DNA of 34,072 bases, taken from Treponema sp. Lineage in GTDB: Bacteria; Spirochaetota; Spirochaetia; Treponematales; Breznakiellaceae. Below are positions 7,535 through 15,500 of this stretch, piece after piece. The notes beneath the pieces were generated by a model. It saw nothing but the letters and a program-made list of their open reading frames with translations. It searched no databases and had not been told where the DNA came from. How positions within the stretch are numbered: position 1 is the first letter of the stretch; every line of letters begins with the position of its first letter. A program made the translations under genes and the position numbers. The stretch is taken from NCBI GenBank assembly GCA_031265435.1, contig JAISCR010000087.1, forward strand, positions 1 through 34,072, in the 5' to 3' direction.

Positions 7535-8464
7535 TTATTTTTTTCTTTTTTCAAACAGTGCGAGGTAGACTCCGCCCAGCACCAGGACTGCGCCCAGCCA
7601 TTGAAGGTATGAGAGACGTTCCCCCAGGACGAAGAAACCCGCAATAACCGTGACTGCGGGGATCAGGTTGATGAGGAGGGAGCTGATCGAAATGCCCAGA
7701 TGCTTCATTGATTCGGCGTAGAACCAGTAGGCAAGGGCGGAACAGAAGAGGCCCAGAAATACGAGGTGGCAGATTACGGTGAGGCCTGCCTCTCCCCATG
7801 AGGGAATTTCAAGAAGGGCAAAGGGAAGGAAACCCAGAAAACCGAAGACCGACTGCCAGAACACGATGAAGAGTTGGGAATGGCTTCTGAAGAGCGGGCG
7901 GGTAAGGTAGCTGTAGAGGACCCAGCTTACGGCGGCTCCCGCCATGCAGATGTAGCCCAGGGCGGTTTTCCCCGCGGCGGCAGTTTCAAGGGAGAATGAT
8001 ACCCTGGCGACAAGCCACACCCCGATCATGGAGACCATGGCTCCAATCCATTGGCGCGGTCCTCCGGGCCCCGCCGCGGTATTCCGTGTTTTGTTCCGGC
8101 GGAGGAAAGCGCCGAGGGATTCGGTGATGATCATCAGTACCGGAATGGCCGCGGTGATGATCGAAGCCTCCGACGCGGTGATGAAGGTAAGGCCGTTGTT
8201 TTCAAAGAAGAAGTAGAGAGTCACTCCGCTCAGGCCGGCCCCCGCCAGAAGGGGAATATCCCGGCCTTCAAGTTTTTCATGCTTCATACTGCCTGAGGAA
8301 AAACGCCTGAGAACAAAGAGAAAAACCGCCGCCATGGCAAAACGCAGGGCGCCGATGCTCATGGGCGGAAAGACCTCAACAGTGATTTTGGTGGAGATGA
8401 AGGAAAAGCCCCAGAAGAGCATACAGAGGATCGCGAGGATGAGGGAGGAAACATGTTTGTTCAT
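7535..8464 (-). CDS. EamA/DMT superfamily transporter
   Basis: This 309-residue integral membrane protein has about ten hydrophobic segments arranged as two repeats, the pattern of the EamA (drug/metabolite) transporters. Recognisable pieces are FWGFSFISTKI near residue 20, LRFAMAA near 41, TASEASIITAAIPV near 97 and the C-terminal half with NLIPAVTVIAGFFVLGE and LGAVLVLGGVYLA. Members move amino acids, sugars or other metabolites out of or into the cell; the substrate is unknown here. It is divergent from the PLP enzyme operon, with which it shares a 132-nt intergenic region, and may export a metabolite of that pathway. That link is inference. Confidence 0.9.
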   Translation of the reverse strand: MNKHVSSLILAILCMLFWGFSFISTKITVEVFPPMSIGALRFAMAAVFLFVLRRFSSGSMKHEKLEGRDIPLLAGAGLSGVTLYFFFENNGLTFITASEASIITAAIPVLMIITESLGAFLRRNKTRNTAAGPGGPRQWIGAMVSMIGVWLVARVSFSLETAAAGKTALGYICMAGAAVSWVLYSYLTRPLFRSHSQLFIVFWQSVFGFLGFLPFALLEIPSWGEAGLTVICHLVFLGLFCSALAYWFYAESMKHLGISISSLLINLIPAVTVIAGFFVLGERLSYLQWLGAVLVLGGVYLALFEKRKK

Positions 8465-8535
8465 GAAGATTCACTGCCTGTTTGGTGTAATGGCGCGGCC
8501 GAAGACCGCGTGGAGACATCTTACCTGTTTTTCAA

Positions 8536-8564
8536 TTGAAAAGGAACACCTTATGGTATATACT
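8536..8564 (+). promoter_or_regulatory. Sigma-70-type promoter of the PLP-enzyme/YgeW operon
   Basis: TTGAAA (8536-8541), a 17-nt spacer and TATACT (8559-8564), giving a start near 8571 and a leader of about 26 nt with a GGGAGGA ribosome binding site. The TTCAATTGAA palindrome overlaps the -35 box and could be an operator. A small CGCGG/CCGCG hairpin lies upstream near 8495. Confidence 0.7.
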
Positions 8565-8596
8565 TCAGAACATACTAAAGCCGGGAGGATACAATA

Positions 8597-10069
8597 ATGA
8601 TAGATTTATCAATTAATAGTGCGGTTGTTGAGCGGAATGTCAAAAAGGCAAAGGAACGGGGAGTAATTATTCCAACCCTTGCCCAGATGAAAGATCCCGG
8701 CAGGATTCCGGCCCCTGTAAAGGAACGGCTCGGGAAGACGGGGCTCCAGGATCTTGATCCGGTAAATCTTTTCCGGGTGAGCTGGAAAAATGAACCCAGG
8801 GAATCCGGGGGGCTTTACGGAGGGCCCAACTTCATAGAGCTGCCGAAGAAACTTACCGGTGTCGATGCCCGGATCATCTGCATGGCGGGAAAGTTTTTTC
8901 CCACAGGCTGTCACAAGGTGGGAGCCAGTTTCGGCTGCCTTGTGCCGCCTCTTGTAACAGGGCAGTTTGATGCCGCCGCCATGAAAGCCGCGTGGCCTTC
9001 AACAGGCAACTATTGCCGGGGAGGGGCCTTCAATTCGAGGCTCTTGGCGGTGGATTCCATCGCCATACTGCCTGAGGGCATGAGCCGGGAACGTTTTGAG
9101 TGGCTCAAGACAGTGGCTACGGAGATCATTGCCACGGCGGGAACCGAATCCAATGTCAAGGAAATTTTTGACAAGGTGCATGAACTCAAAACCACCCGCA
9201 AGGATGTGATGATCTTCAATCAGTTTGAAGAGATGGGCAACTATCTGTGGCATTACAATGTTACTTCTTCCGCGATAGCCGAAGCCTTTGAGAGTATCCG
9301 CGGCAAAGACGGCAATTTTGCCGGTGTCTGTTTTACTTCGGGTTCGGCGGGAACTCTGGCGAGCGGCGACGCCCTCAAACAGCGTTATCCTTCAAGCAGA
9401 ATCGCTGTCGGCGAAGCCCTGCAGTGCCCTACAATCGTCAATAACGGTTTCGGTTCCCACAGGATTGAAGGCATCGGGGACAAGCATATTCCCTGGGTGC
9501 ACAATGTAAAGAATACCGACATGGCCATTGCCATTGACGATAATGACAGCATGGCTCTCCTCAGGCTCTTCAATGAAGAGGCCGGGAAAGAGTATCTGGT
9601 AAAGGAAGCCGGTGTTGACAGGAATACTGTTGAGAAGCTTGCCCTTATGGGAATTTCGGGTATCTCCAACATGCTCTGCTGCATTAAATTTGCAAAGTAC
9701 TACGAATTGACTCAAAATGACGTGGTGGCGACGGTGCTGACCGATTCTGTTGATATGTACAGGAGCCGCGTTGCGGAGCTTCGGGAGGAGTTGGGCGCCT
9801 ACACAGGACTCAGGGCGGCCGGGGACTTTGAACGGAGCCTCATGGGTGAAAGCACGGACAACATGCTGGAGTTGACGTATGCGGAACGGAAACGGGTGCA
9901 CAATCTCAAATACTACACCTGGGTGGAACAGCAGGGAAGGACTTCCGCGGATCTGGATGATCAGTGGTATCATCAGGAAAAGAGTTTCCTCGGTGTTCAG
10001 AAACAGGCTGATGAGGTCGATGCCCTTATCAATGAATTTAATGAAAGAACGGGGCTTCTCAAACAATGA
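8597..10069 (+). CDS. Fold-type-II PLP-dependent lyase-like enzyme
   Basis: This 490-residue enzyme has the marks of the tryptophan-synthase-beta fold (fold type II): a probable Schiff-base Lys107 in GCHKVGAS, the carboxylate-binding STGN loop (135-138) and a glycine-rich phosphate loop SGSAGT (248-253). It is longer than cysteine synthase (about 310) and diaminopropionate ammonia-lyase YgeX (about 400), and I do not recognise a characterised member. Beta-elimination or replacement on an amino acid is the expected chemistry. It opens an operon in which the next start codon overlaps its stop by 4 nt (ATGA at 10066-10069), so translation is coupled to the threonine-synthase-like gene. The YgeY and YgeW neighbours point to carbamoylated or ureido amino acids. 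Start: ATG after GGGAGGA. Confidence 0.85.
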   Translation: MIDLSINSAVVERNVKKAKERGVIIPTLAQMKDPGRIPAPVKERLGKTGLQDLDPVNLFRVSWKNEPRESGGLYGGPNFIELPKKLTGVDARIICMAGKFFPTGCHKVGASFGCLVPPLVTGQFDAAAMKAAWPSTGNYCRGGAFNSRLLAVDSIAILPEGMSRERFEWLKTVATEIIATAGTESNVKEIFDKVHELKTTRKDVMIFNQFEEMGNYLWHYNVTSSAIAEAFESIRGKDGNFAGVCFTSGSAGTLASGDALKQRYPSSRIAVGEALQCPTIVNNGFGSHRIEGIGDKHIPWVHNVKNTDMAIAIDDNDSMALLRLFNEEAGKEYLVKEAGVDRNTVEKLALMGISGISNMLCCIKFAKYYELTQNDVVATVLTDSVDMYRSRVAELREELGAYTGLRAAGDFERSLMGESTDNMLELTYAERKRVHNLKYYTWVEQQGRTSADLDDQWYHQEKSFLGVQKQADEVDALINEFNERTGLLKQ

Positions 10070-11298
10070 AAAACGTAAAAGGAGCGGTCTGCGTCAGGTG
10101 CGGGGCGGAACATGAAGCCGATGACAGTACCCTTACCTGCGTCAGGTGCGGAGGCATGCTGGATATAGTCTATGACTATGATTACATCAAAACGAGGCTT
10201 ACCCGCAAAACACTTGCCGAACGGAAAGAATTTTCTTTATGGCGTTACATGGAACTGCTTCCTGTCGAGGAAGCTTCGAGGATTTCACCCCTGCGGACCG
10301 GCTGGTCGCCGCTTTACAGGGCGGACCACCTCGGAGAGCTTTTGGGAATTAAGACCCTTTACATAAAGGATGACGGTCTCAATCCCACCTCAAGTCTCAA
10401 GGACAGGGCTTCGGCAATAGCGGTAGTGCGGGCCGCTCATGCCGGCAGGGATACTGTCGCCTGTTCTTCCACGGGGAACGCCGCTTCTTCCCTTGCGGGC
10501 GGTGCCGCCGCCATGGGGCTCAAGGCCTTTATCTTTGTGCCCGAACGCGCGCCCAGGGGAAAGGTGACGCAGCTTCTTATATTCGGCGCACAGGTGATCA
10601 GTGTCAGGGGAAACTATGAGGAAACCTTCAGGCTTTCCGCGCAGGCCATTGAAAGGTGGGGCTGGTACAACAGGAATGCCGCGATAAATCCCTATCTCAT
10701 GGAAGGGAAGAAGACCGTATCCCTGGAGATTGCCGAACAGCTTGACTTCAAGGTTCCCGACTATGTGGCGGTTTCCGTGGGAGACGGCTGTACCATAGCC
10801 GGGGTATGGAAGGGTTTTAAGGATCTGTATGCCATCGGTCTTATCGAAAAACTGCCCCGGCTTATCAGCGTTCAGGCCGAAGGCTGCTGTCCTGTGAACC
10901 GGGCAATCGAAACCGGAAAACCGATTGAGTGGATGGACGAGAATACCATTGCCGACAGTATCGCTGTGGGAGTGCCCCGCAACGGAGACAAGGCCCTTAT
11001 GGCAATACGGGAATCCGGCGGGATTACCGTCAATGTTTCCGATGAACAGATACTTGAGACCATGAAAATTTTGGGGAAAAGCTGCGGGGTATTCGGTGAG
11101 CCTGCGGGTGTTGCGGGAACCGCCGGGCTGAAGAAGGCGGCCGCCCTCATTCCGGCGGACGCAACGGTGGTGTCGGTGGTGACAGGCAACGGGCTTAAGG
11201 ACATTGTTTCCGCGCAGAAGACTGCCGGGGAACCCATGCTTCTGCCTCCCGACATGGACGCCCTCACGGAAGAATTTAAAAAAAGGAATATCATGTAG
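10066..11298 (+). CDS. Threonine-synthase-like PLP enzyme with N-terminal zinc ribbon
   Basis: This 410-residue protein has an N-terminal zinc ribbon with CVRCG pairs (Cys 9, 12, 25, 28), followed by a threonine-synthase-type PLP domain. The PLP lysine is probably Lys112 in [11 protein letters not shown], where classic threonine synthase usually reads PTGSFKDR. The STGNA loop is at 135-139. The altered motif and the catabolic neighbours suggest it may act on another beta- or gamma-substituted amino acid rather than O-phosphohomoserine; cysteate synthase is a known example of such a paralogue. Its start overlaps the preceding PLP gene (ATGA), arguing that the two enzymes are made together. A biosynthetic role cannot be excluded, but no other threonine-pathway gene is nearby. 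Confidence 0.85.
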   Translation: MKNVKGAVCVRCGAEHEADDSTLTCVRCGGMLDIVYDYDYIKTRLTRKTLAERKEFSLWRYMELLPVEEASRISPLRTGWSPLYRADHLGELLGIKTLYIKDDGLNPTSSLKDRASAIAVVRAAHAGRDTVACSSTGNAASSLAGGAAAMGLKAFIFVPERAPRGKVTQLLIFGAQVISVRGNYEETFRLSAQAIERWGWYNRNAAINPYLMEGKKTVSLEIAEQLDFKVPDYVAVSVGDGCTIAGVWKGFKDLYAIGLIEKLPRLISVQAEGCCPVNRAIETGKPIEWMDENTIADSIAVGVPRNGDKALMAIRESGGITVNVSDEQILETMKILGKSCGVFGEPAGVAGTAGLKKAAALIPADATVVSVVTGNGLKDIVSAQKTAGEPMLLPPDMDALTEEFKKRNIM

Positions 11299-11302
11299 AC
11301 TC

Positions 11303-11331
11303 TGTTCATAAAGTAACCGACTTTATGGACA
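11303..11331. repeat. TGTYC-type palindrome, copy C, in the operon's intercistronic gap
   Basis: TGTTCATAAAGT (11303-11314) pairs over 12 positions (one G-U) with ACTTATGG-type right arm 11320-11331 around a 5-nt loop. It lies between the threonine-synthase-like stop and the YgeY ribosome binding site. It lacks a T-run, so it is more likely an mRNA-stability element or dispersed repeat than a terminator. Confidence 0.55.
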
Positions 11332-11351
11332 AACACTGTAAGGAGCCGGAT

Positions 11352-12545
11352 ATGGATTACGCAAAGATCAAAGCTGCCGCAGAGGGATACCAAAAAGATA
11401 TGACGGAATTTCTGCGGGATCTTATAAGGATTCCGGGTGAAAGCTGCGGCGAAAAACGTGTCGTTGAACGGATTGTAAAGGAGATGAGGGAACTCTCCTT
11501 TGACAAGGTTGAAGTTGACAAGATGGGAAATGTCCTCGGCTGGATGGGGAAGGGCAGGACGCTTATCGCCTTTGATGCCCATATTGATACCGTGGGTATA
11601 GGAGAGCGGGGCAACTGGAAATTCGATCCCTATGAAGGCTATGAAAATGATACGGAGATCGGCGGCCGCGGCGCTTCGGATCAGCTGGGGGGCATCGTTT
11701 CTTCGGTTTACGGCGCAAAGATCATGAAAGATACGGGCTTGCTTTCCGAAAAATACCGGGTACTGGTAACAGGAACAGTGCAGGAGGAAGACTGCGACGG
11801 TCTCTGCTGGCAGTATATCATCAATGAGGACAAGATCCGTCCTGAGTTTGTGGTAATTACCGAGCCTACCGACGGGCACATCAACCGCGGACAGCGGGGG
11901 CGTATGGAGATCCGGGTGGAGGTGAAGGGAATTTCCTGTCATGGCTCCGCGCCTGAACGGGGGGACAACGCAATCTACAAGATGGCGGAGATCATCAATG
12001 AGGTAAAAGATCTTAACGGCCGCCTTAAGGATGACGCCTTCCTCGGAAAGGGAACTCTTGCGGTGTCGCAGATATTCTACAATTCGCCTTCCCGCTGCGC
12101 CGTGGCGGATATGTGCGCCATTTCCGTTGACCGGCGTCTTACCGGCGGCGAGACCTACAAGTCCGCAATCGCGGAGATTGAGGCGCTCCCCTCGGTGAAA
12201 AAATATGCCGCCGCGGTAAACATGTATAAGTATGACAGCGCAAGTTACACAGGACTTGTGTATCCAACGGATGCCTTCTTCCCCACCTGGGTGACGCCTG
12301 AGGATCATAAAATTACCCGGGCAATGGCGGAAGCTTTCCGGGGCATGTACGGCGAACCGGTGATCACGAAGTGGACTTTTTCTACCAACGGAGTTGCCGT
12401 CATGGGAAGGGAAGGCATTCCCTGCATAGGCCTGGGGCCGGGGAAGGAGAATCAGGCCCATGCCCCGAACGAGATTACCTGGAAGGCCGATCTTGTTCAG
12501 TGCGCCGCGGTGTATGCGGCTCTGCCTTCGGTGTATTGCGGATAA
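11352..12545 (+). CDS. ygeY: YgeY-type M20 hydrolase (selenium-metabolism-linked family name)
   Basis: This 397-residue protein is an M20 metallohydrolase close in length to E. coli YgeY (about 403). Metal-site motifs are H77-x-D79 in FDAHIDT, Asp110 in GRGASDQ, Glu145-Glu146 in TVQEED, Glu171 in TEPTDG and the C-terminal QAHAPNE. The family is found beside ygeW and ygeX in purine and ureido-amino-acid breakdown clusters, where it removes an acyl or carbamoyl-like group from an amino acid. The ATG at 11352, preceded by TAAGGAG, is chosen over 11325, which lies inside a palindrome. It is the third gene of the operon. The precise substrate is inferred only from context. Confidence 0.88.
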   Translation: MDYAKIKAAAEGYQKDMTEFLRDLIRIPGESCGEKRVVERIVKEMRELSFDKVEVDKMGNVLGWMGKGRTLIAFDAHIDTVGIGERGNWKFDPYEGYENDTEIGGRGASDQLGGIVSSVYGAKIMKDTGLLSEKYRVLVTGTVQEEDCDGLCWQYIINEDKIRPEFVVITEPTDGHINRGQRGRMEIRVEVKGISCHGSAPERGDNAIYKMAEIINEVKDLNGRLKDDAFLGKGTLAVSQIFYNSPSRCAVADMCAISVDRRLTGGETYKSAIAEIEALPSVKKYAAAVNMYKYDSASYTGLVYPTDAFFPTWVTPEDHKITRAMAEAFRGMYGEPVITKWTFSTNGVAVMGREGIPCIGLGPGKENQAHAPNEITWKADLVQCAAVYAALPSVYCG

Positions 12546-12552
12546 AAGACAG

Positions 12553-12582
12553 ATGGAGGAATGTTTAATGGAGGAATGTTTA
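12553..12582 (+). repeat. Tandem duplication of the ygeW ribosome binding site
   Basis: The 15-bp unit ATGGAGGAATGTTTA occurs twice in perfect tandem (12553-12567, 12568-12582). Each unit brings a GGAGGA. Only the second GGAGGA (12570-12575) is at ideal 6-nt spacing from the ATG at 12582, and this decides the start. Confidence 0.85.
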
Positions 12583-13775
12583 TGAGTATCATGTCTCACT
12601 TTACAAAAAAACTTGATTCCCTGAAATTCGGCGGTTTGTACGGTGAAGATTTTTTTCTTACCTGGGAAAAATCGGCCGATGAGATTGCCGCGGTTTTTAC
12701 CGTAGCGGATGCCCTGCGTTCCCTGCGGGAAAACAATATTTCCGCACGGGTATTCCGCAGCGGCCTGGGGATTTCGATTTTCCGGGACAACTCAACACGG
12801 ACACGTTTCAGTTTTGCTTCGGCCTGTAATCTTTTGGGACTTGCCGTACAGGATCTGGACGAGGGGAAGAGCCAGATCGCCCACGGAGAAACGGTGAGGG
12901 AGACCGCAAACATGGTGTCCTTTATGGCCGATGTCATCGGTATCCGGGACGACATGTACATCGGCAAGGGAAACGCATACATGCATGCCGTTGCCGGCGC
13001 GGTTAAAGAAGGCAACAGGGATGGTGTGCTGGAACAGCGGCCCGTTATCGTAAACCTTCAGTGCGACATCGATCACCCTACCCAGATCATGGCCGACATG
13101 GATCATATCATTCACCACTTTGGGGGTGTAGAAAATCTGCGCGGCAAAAAAATTGCCATGACCTGGGCCTATTCGCCTTCCTACGGGAAGCCTCTTTCGG
13201 TGCCTCAGGGCGTGGTGGGACTGGCGACCCGTTTCGGCATGGAGGTGGCTCTTGCCCATCCGGAAGGCTACGAAATTATGGAAGATGTAGAAAAGCTTGG
13301 AAGGGAAAATGCCGCTAAGTACGGCGGGAAGTTCAGCACATCCGCTTCCATGGCGGAAGCATTCGCGGACGCCGATATTGTCTATCCAAAAAGCTGGGCT
13401 CCCTTCAGGGCAATGGAAAGACGGACGGAGCTCTACGGTAACAATGATTTTGACGGCATCAAGGCCCTGGAAAAGGAGCTTCTCGCCCAGAATGGATCCC
13501 ACAAGGATTGGGAGTGCGGCGAAGATTTAATGAAGAAGACAAAAGACGGCAAGGCTCTCTACCTCCACTGCCTCCCCGCGGACATCAGTGGATTGAGCTG
13601 CAGGGAGGGGGAAGTAGCCGCGTCGGTATTTGACCGTTACCGTGTTCCGCTTTACAAACAGGCAAGCTACAAACCATATATCATTGCCGCCATGATCTTC
13701 CTTTCAAAATTCAGGGAACCGCAGAAACTGCTTTCGGAACTTGAAAGGAAAAACAGGGCCCGTGTCGCGTTGTAA
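12582..13775 (+). CDS. ygeW: Knotted carbamoyltransferase YgeW
   Basis: This 397-residue protein is a member of the aspartate/ornithine carbamoyltransferase superfamily. Seen are the carbamoyl-phosphate loop FRDNSTRTR (about 67-75), the DHPTQ motif (164-168) and HCLPADI (329-335), and the length matches E. coli YgeW (about 396). Recent work on bacterial uric acid degradation places YgeW at phosphorolysis of 2,3-diureidopropionate, yielding carbamoyl phosphate for ATP by carbamate kinase. The other genes of that route (xanthine dehydrogenase-like, dihydropyrimidinase-like, carbamate kinase) are not in this window. It ends the four-gene operon or runs into the radical SAM gene 18 nt later. The start is fixed by the duplicated ribosome binding site. 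Confidence 0.9.
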   Translation: MSIMSHFTKKLDSLKFGGLYGEDFFLTWEKSADEIAAVFTVADALRSLRENNISARVFRSGLGISIFRDNSTRTRFSFASACNLLGLAVQDLDEGKSQIAHGETVRETANMVSFMADVIGIRDDMYIGKGNAYMHAVAGAVKEGNRDGVLEQRPVIVNLQCDIDHPTQIMADMDHIIHHFGGVENLRGKKIAMTWAYSPSYGKPLSVPQGVVGLATRFGMEVALAHPEGYEIMEDVEKLGRENAAKYGGKFSTSASMAEAFADADIVYPKSWAPFRAMERRTELYGNNDFDGIKALEKELLAQNGSHKDWECGEDLMKKTKDGKALYLHCLPADISGLSCREGEVAASVFDRYRVPLYKQASYKPYIIAAMIFLSKFREPQKLLSELERKNRARVAL

Positions 13776-13793
13776 ATTCCGAATATCCGTCTT

Positions 13794-15458
13794 ATGAACC
13801 ACGCGGAGGGCATCCCTGTTGTTGTTATCGCGGCGCTGCATTTTGAGAAGGGGCCTGAAGCCGTTCCCCTGGGCGCCGCCTGTATCGTATCGGCCCTCAG
13901 GGAGCGCTTCGGGGAGAAAATTTTCGTGTCTCTCCGCGAGGGATTTGCGCCGGAAGGCTCTGCCTTACTCGTCAAAAAAATAAGCGCCGCGTGTCCTGAC
14001 GCGGCGGGCTTTTCCCTCTACAGCTGGAATCGCAGTATCTGTGTTGCGGCCGCAAAAGAAATTCGTAAACGTTTCCCCGGAATATTTCTCTTCTGCGGCG
14101 GCCCGGAAGCAAGCGCCCTTCCCGCAGGATTGCTGTTGAAAGAAGGCGGCCCCTTTGATGCCGTAGTCGAAGGGGAGGGGGAACGGAAGGTTCTTGCCCT
14201 TATTGAGGAACGGTTCTTTGCGGGAAAAGAACTTTCGCCCCGCGTCTCATTGCCGGTCACAGAATCTCCGCCTTACGGAGACGATCTTGAATCCCTGCCT
14301 TCGCCCTGGCTGGACGGGACGCTTGAGATCGGCGAATCCTCTACCGTGCTCTGGGAGCTTACCCGGGGCTGCCCCTATGCCTGCGCATACTGTTACGAGT
14401 CCAGGGGAGACCGGAGGCTCAGACATTTCGGCGAAGAGAGGCTCCTTGAAGAACTTAAAGTTTTTATCCGCGCAAAAGTTCCCTATGTGTTTGTGCTTGA
14501 TCCTACTTTCAATATCGAAAACAAAAGGGCCCTGAAAATTCTCGATATGATCCTTGCCGAGAGCAGAAAGGCTGAAGAAGAAGGCCTGCCCACGGATACC
14601 CACTGGCATTTTGAAGTGCGCGCGGAACTTGTCGGCAGGGCGCAGGCAAGGCGTTTTGCCGGACTCGGCGCTTCTCTGCAGATCGGTCTCCAGACTGCGG
14701 ACAGCAGTATCTGTGCGCATGTTGGACGTGTGCTGGATATGAAGGCATTCCGCCGGGGTATCGATATCCTTAATGCGGAAAGGGTTATCTTCGGGCTGGA
14801 TCTTATCTACGGTCTCCCCGGCGACAGCCTTGTCTCTTACAAGAGGAGCCTTGACTTTGCCCTCTCCCTCTATCCCAATAATCTGGATCTCTTCAGACTT
14901 TCCGTGCTCCCCGGTACAGCCCTTTGGAATTGGGCCGGACAACTGGAGATGGAGATTGAAGAAGAGGCTCCCTACATGGTGCTGGGAACAGGAACTTTTT
15001 CCGCGGGGGATCTTGAAAAAGCGGCTTCTCTTTCCGGGGGGACGGATATCTTTTATAACCGGGGGAGGGCGGTGCCATGGTTCCTGCAGGCCCTGAAACC
15101 TCTTAAAATGAAACCTTCGGTTTTTCTGGAAACCTTTACAGAGTTTCTGTCAAGCCGTACCGGAAAACCGGATGATATGAATTCAATGCAGATAGAAGAA
15201 CTGCAGCTTTCCCGGCTCGAAGCCTGTTACCGGAAATCCGGAAAAGAAACCCTGTTTCCCGCGTTGAGGGATATCATCCGCTGCCACGGCGCCCTGAGCC
15301 GTGCCCTTGCGGAAGGGCTGTCAACCGCGCTTGATCTTGAATACGATCCTGAGGAATTGCTTGAAGCCGGAGATCTGGAAAGCTTTGTCCCGGCGCTCAA
15401 AAAAAAGAAACGCCGTGTGCGGATCTTTCCGGGGCCCCGGGGGCCCGAAATGCGTTGA
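13794..15458 (+). CDS. B12-binding domain radical SAM protein (DUF4080-like)
   Basis: This 554-residue protein has an N-terminal cobalamin-binding-like Rossmann domain (about 8-140, with PLGAACIVSAL and GGPEAS), then a radical SAM core with the cluster cysteines C193-x3-C197-x2-C200 in RGCPYACAYC, and a C-terminal region of about 150 residues resembling DUF4080. Such enzymes bind a [4Fe-4S] cluster and SAM and often catalyse methyl transfer or tailoring; the reaction of this clade is unknown. The cobalamin-binding DxHxxG signature is not obvious, so B12 dependence is not assured. It lies 18 nt after ygeW and 42 nt before polB, without clear terminators, so co-transcription is possible. No strong ribosome binding site is seen. 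Confidence 0.85.
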   Translation: MNHAEGIPVVVIAALHFEKGPEAVPLGAACIVSALRERFGEKIFVSLREGFAPEGSALLVKKISAACPDAAGFSLYSWNRSICVAAAKEIRKRFPGIFLFCGGPEASALPAGLLLKEGGPFDAVVEGEGERKVLALIEERFFAGKELSPRVSLPVTESPPYGDDLESLPSPWLDGTLEIGESSTVLWELTRGCPYACAYCYESRGDRRLRHFGEERLLEELKVFIRAKVPYVFVLDPTFNIENKRALKILDMILAESRKAEEEGLPTDTHWHFEVRAELVGRAQARRFAGLGASLQIGLQTADSSICAHVGRVLDMKAFRRGIDILNAERVIFGLDLIYGLPGDSLVSYKRSLDFALSLYPNNLDLFRLSVLPGTALWNWAGQLEMEIEEEAPYMVLGTGTFSAGDLEKAASLSGGTDIFYNRGRAVPWFLQALKPLKMKPSVFLETFTEFLSSRTGKPDDMNSMQIEELQLSRLEACYRKSGKETLFPALRDIIRCHGALSRALAEGLSTALDLEYDPEELLEAGDLESFVPALKKKKRRVRIFPGPRGPEMR

Positions 15459-15500
15459 AATACCTTGGCGGTTCAGGGGAAATAATTTAGAATTACGGTC

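Noticed and set aside
10872-12599. 575-residue minus-strand open frame
   Set aside because: It is antisense to the end of the threonine-synthase-like gene and all of ygeY, both with clear motifs. GC-rich codon use leaves long open antisense frames.
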